Shown here: positions 15,106-21,397 of the stretch, piece by piece
Layout of the letters: each line of letters opens with the position of its first letter
Numbering within the stretch: the stretch's first letter is position 1
Origin: Flavobacterium sp.
Lineage (GTDB): Bacteria > Bacteroidota > Bacteroidia > Flavobacteriales > Flavobacteriaceae
Length of the DNA stretch: 22,263 bases
Direction of reading: 5' to 3'
Assembly: GCA_018062725.1 (NCBI GenBank)
Contig: JAGORP010000025.1
Coordinates: forward strand, 1-22,263
Translations under genes and position numbers: made by a program
The notes under the pieces: generated by a model
Told to the model about the DNA's origin: nothing
The model's input: the letters and a program-made list of their open reading frames with translations, nothing else
The model's database searches: none

Positions 15106-16791
15106 ATGAAAAAAAATATCTTATTGTTTAGTTTTATAGTATTTACAACTACTTTATTCGCTCAAGTCGGAATTGGTACCACAAATCCTGAAGCTGGAGC
15201 TGCTTTAGATGTTACCAGTACCAGTAAAGGAATTCTCGTACCTAGAATGACACAAGCGCAACGCAACTTGATTGCTTCTCCTGCTACTAGTTTAATCATT
15301 TATCAAACCGATGCTACTCCGGGCTTTTATTATTACAACGGTAGTGCTTGGGTTTCTTTTGCAAGTAGTGGTTGGTCATTGACAGGGAATTCTGGTACCA
15401 ATCCGTCCTCTTTCAAAATTGGAACCACAGACTCTCAAGACCTAAAAATTGTAACCAACAATACTGAGGCTATGCGAATTACTTCCGCTGGAAATGTTGG
15501 AATTGGAACTACCACTCCTTCCACAAAATTACACGTAGCTGCATCAAATTCTAGCAATACCTTGTTCAATGACAGTTTTGAAGATAATACTATCCCTCCT
15601 TTTACAACTGGTGGAAATAATAATTGGGAAACACAAAATGCAACTGTAAATACAGGAACAAAAGCGTCACGAAACAAAAATATTACTGATAGTCAAAACA
15701 CTTGGATTGAAACTTCGGCTACAATACCTGCTCAAGGAGGTACAATTTCATTTGCTTATAGTACGTCTACAGAAAGTTGTTGTGATAAGCTTCGCTTTCT
15801 TATCGATGGTGTAGAACAAGCCAATTGGGGAGGAACTATTGCCTGGACAACCGTCTCTTACAATCTAATTGCAGGAACGCATACTTTTCGATGGAGTTAC
15901 TCTAAAGATTCCTCTTTAGATGGCGGATCTGATGAAGTTTTTTTAGATGATATTATGATTGCTTCCAATGCTACACCGGCCTTACGAATCGTAGATGAAA
16001 ATCAAGCCATTGGAAAAGTACTTGTATCGGATGCAACAGGAACAGCCAGTTGGAAAGTCCCTACTGCCGTAACAACATCAGACAATGATTGGATTTGGAA
16101 TTCAGGTTCTACAAACACGGATCCTATTTATCACAGAGGAAATGTGAAAATCGGACAATCTACTGCCTCTACCTATAATTTGCATGTAAGCAATGGTGCC
16201 ACTTCTGGATCAGATATGGGATGGGGATCGGTAGAATATGTTAGAGATGGTATTAATGAACTTCAAATGTCAGACAGTTTTTCTCCAATAAATGACAATA
16301 CGATCAATGCGGGTTCTGGAACAAAAAGATGGACTGCTGTTTATGCAGGCAACGGAACTATTAATACTTCTGACGAACGTGACAAAATGAACATTAAGCC
16401 ATTATCTTATGGGATTCAGGAAATTATGAAATTAAACCCTGTGACCTATAAATGGAAAGAAGAATATGAAGATCATTTCAAGATACCCAATGCTGAAAAA
16501 GAAACCAAAATCGGATTGTTAGCGCAAGAGGTTTTACCAATTCTTCCAGAGGTTATTGAAACCCACCAATGGAAAGAATATGAAGAAAATCCTGGTGTAC
16601 TGGTAAAAGAAGAAATGCCTCGATTGGGAATTAGTTATAGTGAAATTATACCCGTAACCATTAAAGCAATTCAAGACCAACAAGAACAAATTAATTCCTT
16701 GAAAAAACAAAAAGAAGCCTTGGAAAAAATTCTTAAATCACTAGAAAACAACACAAAAGGAGCTATTAAGCTCCTTTTTTATGTCTTTTAA
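15106..16791 (+). CDS. Exported tail-fibre-like protein with inserted domain and S74 domain (third of three)
   Basis: 561 residues. Signal peptide cut at FA-Q20, head module (VGIGTTNP, ILVPRMTQAQR, LIIYQTD), then a second VGIGTTTPSTKLHV copy at 131-144. The inserted domain spans about 152-287 and is very close to that of the preceding protein (shared ESCCDKLRFLIDGVEQANWG; Cys225-Cys226). The S74 domain starts at TSDERDKMN with Ser422-Lys427, and a coiled coil follows. The last ten or so residues (GAIKLLFYVF) are encoded by the terminator hairpin and differ from the sister proteins, which end in a Lys-rich helix; a stop codon before the terminator was probably lost. Confidence 0.88.
   Translation: MKKNILLFSFIVFTTTLFAQVGIGTTNPEAGAALDVTSTSKGILVPRMTQAQRNLIASPATSLIIYQTDATPGFYYYNGSAWVSFASSGWSLTGNSGTNPSSFKIGTTDSQDLKIVTNNTEAMRITSAGNVGIGTTTPSTKLHVAASNSSNTLFNDSFEDNTIPPFTTGGNNNWETQNATVNTGTKASRNKNITDSQNTWIETSATIPAQGGTISFAYSTSTESCCDKLRFLIDGVEQANWGGTIAWTTVSYNLIAGTHTFRWSYSKDSSLDGGSDEVFLDDIMIASNATPALRIVDENQAIGKVLVSDATGTASWKVPTAVTTSDNDWIWNSGSTNTDPIYHRGNVKIGQSTASTYNLHVSNGATSGSDMGWGSVEYVRDGINELQMSDSFSPINDNTINAGSGTKRWTAVYAGNGTINTSDERDKMNIKPLSYGIQEIMKLNPVTYKWKEEYEDHFKIPNAEKETKIGLLAQEVLPILPEVIETHQWKEYEENPGVLVKEEMPRLGISYSEIIPVTIKAIQDQQEQINSLKKQKEALEKILKSLENNTKGAIKLLFYVF
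16755..16780 (+). terminator. Intrinsic terminator inside the 3' end of the third tail-fibre gene
   Basis: A 10-bp stem (16755-16764 AAAAGGAGCT with 16769-16778 AGCTCCTTTT), a 4-base loop, and a run of six T. It lies within the coding sequence, 11 bases before the stop codon, and ends the three-gene transcript. Confidence 0.85.
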
Positions 16792-16902
16792 ATGTGTTTT
16801 TTAACTGTTCATCGAAATTCTGTCTGTTTTAAATAGTTTCATTTCAAGAGTTTGTATAATTGCCAAACTTTTAAACAAATACCACAACCCAAAAACAAAC
16901 TA

Positions 16903-17679
16903 ATGAAAAATTTATGTATGCTGCTTGTATCCCTTTTTACTATACAAGGGTTTTCACAAGTAGGAATAGGCACCACAACACCCGAAGGTGCTCTTGATGT
17001 TTCCAGTACACAATTTGGCTATGTATTGCCAAGAATTGCATTAACTGCTACAAATACTGCCGCACCGGTTGTTAATCCAAAAACAAATAACAATGTATTG
17101 GCCTCGGGAACAATGGTTTACAATACTAATTCAACTGTTGGCACTTATGGCGTGATCCCTGGAATTTATTATTGGGACGGATCCAATTGGGTATCACAAG
17201 CCCACCGCTATTTTGATAAAAACTTTACCCAAAGTGATAATTTATTCGTTGCTTCGTCTTCTAGTTATACAAATATTCCAGGTTTAAATTCTAAAACATT
17301 TACAGCACCTTACACCGGTAAATATTCGATCACTTTTACAGGATATCTTGGTGCCGAACAAATCAGTGATACATCAGCGAAAATTGGATATGTAGAAGGT
17401 AATTTCAAACTTACTATAAATGGAGTTGATCATAAAAAGTATTCTTACTCTACCAGTATGTATACAAGCGTTTCTCCGCTGACACACATATATCAATTAT
17501 TTAACGAAACAAATATAATTAGAACTATAAGTCTGAATGCAGGCGACACCTGTACTTTAAATGTTTCTTATGACGGAGATGCAGATAGAAATATGACTTC
17601 ATCAACCCCACATGTTGTAGGTTCTACAGGTTCTTTAGGTAATTTATGTGAAATTAATGTAATGTATATAGGAAGATAA
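16903..17679 (+). CDS. Exported protein with tail-fibre-like head module and C-terminal beta-sandwich-like domain
   Basis: 258 residues from the ATG at 16903, which opens a normal signal peptide (MKNLCMLLVSLF, cut at FS-Q19); the in-frame TTG at 16852 would add a polar stretch ahead of it and is unlikely. The mature protein starts QVGIGTTTP and carries a diverged head module (ALDVSSTQFGYVLPRIAL, then GIYYWDGSNW). In place of fibre and S74 domains there is a beta-rich C-terminal domain (about 105-258): FTAPYTGKYSITFTGYLG, an internal INGVDHKKYSYS and a terminal EINVMYIGR. This pattern resembles C1q/TNF-like jelly rolls, which also form trimers; tentative. It follows the terminator of the three-gene set, so it probably has its own promoter, which I could not identify. 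A two-way terminator follows. Confidence 0.78.
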   Translation: MKNLCMLLVSLFTIQGFSQVGIGTTTPEGALDVSSTQFGYVLPRIALTATNTAAPVVNPKTNNNVLASGTMVYNTNSTVGTYGVIPGIYYWDGSNWVSQAHRYFDKNFTQSDNLFVASSSSYTNIPGLNSKTFTAPYTGKYSITFTGYLGAEQISDTSAKIGYVEGNFKLTINGVDHKKYSYSTSMYTSVSPLTHIYQLFNETNIIRTISLNAGDTCTLNVSYDGDADRNMTSSTPHVVGSTGSLGNLCEINVMYIGR

Positions 17680-17706
17680 TAATTTACCCAATACTAAACA
17701 CCCACT

Positions 17707-17738
17707 AAAAACGAGCTTTACTTTACAGCTCGTTTTTT
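17707..17738. terminator. Bidirectional terminator overlapping the end of the GT9 gene
   Basis: An 11-bp stem (17707-17717 AAAAACGAGCT with 17727-17737 AGCTCGTTTTT), a 9-base loop, A-run on the left and T-run on the right. The GT9 stop codon (17725-17723) lies in the loop, so the right arm is also the last codons of that gene. Confidence 0.83.
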
Positions 17739-18754
17739 ATTTTATTTACAATTGAAATTGGCATAATGGTTCGCATGACTTCCTCATAACCTTCCACTTT
17801 TTTATTTCCATAAACAGAAGTAGGCAATAAAGGATATTTTGCTCTATCGGCCGTGATACAATTCTCGAATGGTTGATTAAACGGTTTAAATCCGGCATAC
17901 GGATGTGTCGCGCCCCAAAGTGTTACTACTTTTACTCCTTGCATTGCAGCAATATGGGCATTCCCAGAATCCATAGAGAGCATCACATCCAAATTAGAAA
18001 TCAAATCCAATTCTTGTGGCAATTTAATTTTTCCAGCCACAACAATGACATTCTCTAAATTCCCTTTCAATTGATGGAGTTTTTCGATTTCTTTTTGTCC
18101 GCCACCAAATAAAAATAATTTATAATTTTCATTTGCCAAACTTGTAATAACCTCTTGCATCAAATCTAACGGATACACTTTCGAATCGTATTGCGCGAAA
18201 GGGGCAATCCCGATCCATTTACCTTCTTTTGTTCCGGTAATCGCAATTATTGCTTCCGATAAAACGGATTGCTTAGGAAATGTTGGGTTTTCAAGGGTCA
18301 CAAGAAATCCAATTTTTTGAAAGGTCGCAACATGTCTTTCAAACATCGATTTTACAGGTGCGAAGATTTTATTTTCTGCTCGAGTTAAGGCTTTTTTATC
18401 GGCACGTCCTTTGTTAGTCGCCGCTACTTTTTTTCCGCTCAAGGCGAAAAGACTTCGTACTACTTTCGATCGTAAGACATTATGTAAGTCGGCAACAGCA
18501 TCGATGTTTGCATTTTTTAAATCGGAATACAATCGAAGTAACCCAACAAATCCTTTATGTCTTTGATTTAAATCGATGGGAAAGAATGTTACATTATCCA
18601 TTCCGTCGAAAAAAGGTTTAAAAAAAGGTCGGGAAACTACGGTAATCTTTACTGTAGGATATTGCAAAGAAAAAGCTCTGAGCACAGGAACCGTCATTGC
18701 AACGTCACCCATAGCCGAGAGCCTTATAACCAAAATGTGTTTGATGTTTGACAT
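17723..18754 (-). CDS. Glycosyltransferase family 9 (heptosyltransferase-like)
   Basis: 343 residues. The N-terminus ILVIRLSAMGDVAMTVPVLRAF is the typical GT9 start. The second Rossmann half holds IGIAPFAQYDSKVYPL (about 195-210) and SMDSGNAHIAAMQGVKVVTL (about 258-277), the D-S-G/H-A-A nucleotide-sugar site of heptosyltransferases. These cytoplasmic enzymes add heptose or another sugar to LPS core or a related glycan; the donor sugar cannot be told from sequence alone. Ten bases downstream of DUF4254 and probably in its transcript. Its last codons form half of the terminator shared with the convergent gene. Confidence 0.88.
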   Translation of the reverse strand: MSNIKHILVIRLSAMGDVAMTVPVLRAFSLQYPTVKITVVSRPFFKPFFDGMDNVTFFPIDLNQRHKGFVGLLRLYSDLKNANIDAVADLHNVLRSKVVRSLFALSGKKVAATNKGRADKKALTRAENKIFAPVKSMFERHVATFQKIGFLVTLENPTFPKQSVLSEAIIAITGTKEGKWIGIAPFAQYDSKVYPLDLMQEVITSLANENYKLFLFGGGQKEIEKLHQLKGNLENVIVVAGKIKLPQELDLISNLDVMLSMDSGNAHIAAMQGVKVVTLWGATHPYAGFKPFNQPFENCITADRAKYPLLPTSVYGNKKVEGYEEVMRTIMPISIVNKIKNEL

Positions 18755-18764
18755 CTAAACAAGC

Positions 18765-19370
18765 TTATTTTTTATTTTGATACAACACCGGATTCAGTTC
18801 CTCGTCGTTGTACATTTTCATTTGTTTGTACACTTTCATGTATTTGTCACCGTTTTCGATATCTTCCACCAACTGACTGATAGACACAAACATGTCATTT
18901 TTTTGATCCAATAACACATTTAGTTTTTCTTGGCACTTGGCACGATGTTCTGGAGTCGCTTCGGCTCTGTTGGCCTCTTCGCTCATGTGGTAAATTTTCA
19001 AAGCCAAAATAGACAAACGATCGATCGCCCAAGCTGGACTTTCGGTGTTGATTTTAGCATTGGCTTTGACTGTCACATCCGCATATTTTTGAAGAAAATA
19101 ACCATCAATATACTCTACCATATCGGTACGCACTTGGTTGGAAGCATCAATTTTTCGTTTCAAATCTAGTGCTGCAACTGGATCAATTTGCGGATCACGA
19201 ATAATATCCTCATAATGCCATTGTACGGTATCGACCCAATTTTTGGCATACAACAATGCTTCAATGGATCCTTTTTCATACGGATTCAAAGTCGGTTGAT
19301 ACACGTCATCAATCACATGATAATCATTAATACTTCTTTCAAAAATGGGAAATGCAAATTCAGCGAACAT
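18765..19370 (-). CDS. DUF4254 family protein
   Basis: 201 residues, soluble and mainly helical, no signal peptide. The start (MFAEFAFPIFERSINDYH) and central segments (EALLYAKNWVDTVQWHYEDIIRDP, IYHMSEEANR) match the DUF4254 family, which I recall as small cytoplasmic proteins of Bacteroidetes next to LPS glycosyltransferases. That is the case here: GT9 follows after 10 bases. Function is unknown; co-expression points to sugar transfer or LPS assembly. Divergent from upp across 74 bases, with a TATTTTTG -7-like element ahead of it. Confidence 0.8.
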   Translation of the reverse strand: MFAEFAFPIFERSINDYHVIDDVYQPTLNPYEKGSIEALLYAKNWVDTVQWHYEDIIRDPQIDPVAALDLKRKIDASNQVRTDMVEYIDGYFLQKYADVTVKANAKINTESPAWAIDRLSILALKIYHMSEEANRAEATPEHRAKCQEKLNVLLDQKNDMFVSISQLVEDIENGDKYMKVYKQMKMYNDEELNPVLYQNKK

Positions 19371-19392
19371 AGTTTTGATTCTTTATATGATA

Positions 19393-19400
19393 CAAAAATA
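19393..19400 (-). promoter_or_regulatory. Possible -7 element of the DUF4254-GT9 operon
   Basis: Minus strand TATTTTTG is a full match to TAnnTTTG, 22 bases before the DUF4254 start codon. No good -33 TTG at the right distance, so weak. On the plus strand TTG (19409-19411), 19 bases and TAAATTTT (19431-19438) could serve upp with almost no leader. Confidence 0.35.
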
Positions 19401-19444
19401 GCGTTTTTTTGTACTTTTATCGGGAATTTGTAAATTTTATCAAA

Positions 19445-20098
19445 ATGCACATCCATTATATCTCCGAGCGCAACAGTATTTTAAATCATTTTTTAACGCA
19501 AATACGTGATGTTACCATCCAAAAAGACAGTATGCGTTTTCGTAAAAACATTGAGCGTATTGGGGAAATTATGGCCTACGAATTGAGCAAAACTTTAGAG
19601 TACAAGAATATTGATGTCCAAACACCACTTGGCATTAAACACACCACAACCATTGCTGAACCAGTAGTTTTGTGTTCCATTTTAAGAGCAGGATTGGCTT
19701 TGCATACGGGTTTTATGAATTTTTTTGACGATGCAGAAAACGGATTCGTATCGGCCTACCGCCATCATTATGACAACGACGATAAATTTGAAATTTTAGT
19801 AGAATACCAGGCAGCCCCATCTTTTGAGGGTAAGAATTTAATTTTAATCGATCCTATGTTGGCCACCGGACAATCTTTAGTCGCGGTATTACATAAATTA
19901 CATTTGGAACAAAAACCCAAAGAAATTCATATTGCGGTAGTCATTGCTGCACCCGAAGGAATTGCTTTCTTGGAACAAAACTTACCTGAAAATTGTCATT
20001 TATGGGTAGCGGCACTAGACGAAAAACTGAACGAAAAAAACTACATCATTCCTGGTTTGGGAGATGCTGGTGATTTGGCCTACGGAAGTAAATTGTAA
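19445..20098 (+). CDS. upp: Uracil phosphoribosyltransferase
   Basis: Pyrimidine salvage: uracil + PRPP gives UMP + pyrophosphate, in the cytoplasm. I start at the ATG at 19445 (217 residues, MHIHYISERN); an upstream in-frame TTG at 19409 is AT-rich spacer and may be part of the promoter. Visible motifs: LCSILRAGLALHTGF near 75-90, the PRPP-binding loop LILIDPMLATGQSL (about 138-151), and the C-terminal uracil-binding signature IPGLGDAGDLAYG (about 200-212). It converges on the DUF6427 gene with only 20 bases between and no clear hairpin. Confidence 0.95.
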   Translation: MHIHYISERNSILNHFLTQIRDVTIQKDSMRFRKNIERIGEIMAYELSKTLEYKNIDVQTPLGIKHTTTIAEPVVLCSILRAGLALHTGFMNFFDDAENGFVSAYRHHYDNDDKFEILVEYQAAPSFEGKNLILIDPMLATGQSLVAVLHKLHLEQKPKEIHIAVVIAAPEGIAFLEQNLPENCHLWVAALDEKLNEKNYIIPGLGDAGDLAYGSKL

Positions 20099-20118
20099 TT
20101 TCTTACTTTACTTTTTTA

Positions 20119-21060
20119 CTACACAAATTGCACGATCTGTAATATATAGGTAACCAAACTAGCTGTGGCGATAATGCCAACAATTACTTCTTTGATCCAA
20201 TATTTTTGAATGGTTTCCAAATAATTCGTCAACATGATTGCCGTGGGTACAAACGTATAAATCAGAAAACTGTTGTCTTTGTTGGGTGAAATAAAATAAA
20301 TTGCCAATCCTATCAGGAACGAAAACATTACTTTTCGATACGCCGAATGTAAGTTAGACAACTTCTTTGGTAAAATAAAAAGCATGGAAAAAAAAGCAAC
20401 CATAGCCGTAAGTATATAAATGGCGATGGCCACATTTTGAAAGATGTTTTCGAAATATCTAAAATCAAAATCAACAACCATTTGTTTCGAATATTCTTCA
20501 ATAAAACTAGGATAAAAAGCCAATGACAACATAAGGGTAATTATCACTACTGTAAAAAGAGCAATAAACGGAATAATCCAGTTTCGGTGATCTCTAGATA
20601 CGTGAAAAATAATGGAAAGAAACACCAAAATTATAAATAAAATACACCAAAAATTAAACAAACTGGCGACAAAAATCCAAATGGAGGCGTCGAATATTTT
20701 TTCCTTGGGAGTAATTAACGACTGCATGGATATTAAACGTCTTAAGGCTAATAAAATTAATCCGTTGGAAATTATCATGCTACCATTGGCCAATGATTTC
20801 GGAAACAAAATAAGAAAAATGAAAAAAAACAGAAAAGTATAGCTGTTGTCTTTACTTAATCCGTTCTTTTTAGTAATAAAATTAGTAATAAACAAAGAGC
20901 CTATTAACAGTACTAATAAAAGACCGATTTTAGCAATTTCTATAGCAGTTATCGTGTTAAAATTGATTCTAAATTGATATAAAAGAAAGCATATAATCAA
21001 CAATGTGGTGATTAAAATATAATTTATTGGACGAGATTTACTAAAAACGCTTGTAATCAT
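20119..21060 (-). CDS. DUF6427-type polytopic membrane protein
   Basis: 313 residues, very hydrophobic, with roughly ten predicted membrane helices from residue 12 to the end and short charged loops (for example RDHRNW and SPNKDNS). No catalytic motif stands out. I recall this family as DUF6427, found beside upp in flavobacteria; function unknown. The size and helix count would fit a transporter or a lipid-carrier glycan enzyme, but nothing in the sequence decides. Convergent with upp and divergent from the small Trp-rich DUF6341 gene, 45 bases away. Confidence 0.72.
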   Translation of the reverse strand: MITSVFSKSRPINYILITTLLIICFLLYQFRINFNTITAIEIAKIGLLLVLLIGSLFITNFITKKNGLSKDNSYTFLFFFIFLILFPKSLANGSMIISNGLILLALRRLISMQSLITPKEKIFDASIWIFVASLFNFWCILFIILVFLSIIFHVSRDHRNWIIPFIALFTVVIITLMLSLAFYPSFIEEYSKQMVVDFDFRYFENIFQNVAIAIYILTAMVAFFSMLFILPKKLSNLHSAYRKVMFSFLIGLAIYFISPNKDNSFLIYTFVPTAIMLTNYLETIQKYWIKEVIVGIIATASLVTYILQIVQFV

Positions 21061-21080
21061 AAGTATATTTTATATTTTTG
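21051..21080 (+). promoter_or_regulatory. Predicted promoter of the DUF6341 gene
   Basis: TTG (21051-21053), 19 bases, then TATTTTTG (21073-21080), a full -33/-7 match. The start site would be near 21087, giving about 20 bases of leader. The -33 element lies within the first codons of the divergent DUF6427 gene. Confidence 0.6.
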
Positions 21081-21105
21081 CTGTGTAAATATAATACAAT
21101 CAATT

Positions 21106-21348
21106 ATGATGAAATCATTTTTTGAAGCAATTCAATGGATATTTGACGAAATAATTTTCTTCTTTCATGACATTTTTCGTTTTACTGAAATTGAACCAAC
21201 ATGGGGTTGGTGGGTTGCCAACATTGTAAACTGGGCACTTTGGGGAATTATTTGTTACTATATCTGGTATTGGATCAAGCAATTACAAATTCACAAAGAC
21301 AATAACGAAGAAGAGCAGGATACCACTGCACATTCTTTCTTGAAATAA
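21106..21348 (+). CDS. DUF6341-type small Trp-rich membrane protein
   Basis: 80 residues, with eight Trp and many Phe. An amphipathic Phe-rich N-terminal helix (FFEAIQWIFDEIIFFFHDIF) is followed by a membrane helix (about 35-57, VNWALWGIICYYIWYWI) and a short charged tail (DNNEEEQD). It matches a small flavobacterial family near upp that I recall as DUF6341; some entries carry a uracil phosphoribosyltransferase label, presumably from the neighbour, and the sequence gives no support for that. Function unknown. Own promoter and terminator; a second ATG follows directly at 21109. Confidence 0.75.
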   Translation: MMKSFFEAIQWIFDEIIFFFHDIFRFTEIEPTWGWWVANIVNWALWGIICYYIWYWIKQLQIHKDNNEEEQDTTAHSFLK

Positions 21349-21350
21349 AA

Positions 21351-21380
21351 AAAAATGCCGCTGTTAGCGGCATTTTTTTT
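21351..21380. terminator. Bidirectional terminator after the DUF6341 gene
   Basis: A perfect 12-bp stem (21351-21362 AAAAATGCCGCT with 21366-21377 AGCGGCATTTTT), a 3-base loop, T-run to 21380 and A-run on the left. Serves DUF6341 and, in reverse, the convergent LamG gene. Confidence 0.9.
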
Positions 21381-21397
21381 ATGCAAAAACCACCTAT

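Noticed and set aside
12220..16791. Tail-fibre-like genes as part of a prophage
   Set aside because: All three have Sec signal peptides, and no capsid, terminase, portal, integrase or lysis gene lies in the window. Flanking genes are housekeeping.
16852..16902. TTG at 16852 as the start of the fourth head-module gene
   Set aside because: It would put a polar stretch of 17 residues before the signal peptide; the ATG at 16903 gives a normal one.
19409..19444. TTG at 19409 as the start of upp
   Set aside because: The added residues are not like the family N-terminus and the codon may be part of the promoter; the ATG at 19445 fits.
20099..20118. Terminator between upp and the DUF6427 gene
   Set aside because: The 20-base spacer is AT-rich but has no inverted repeat.
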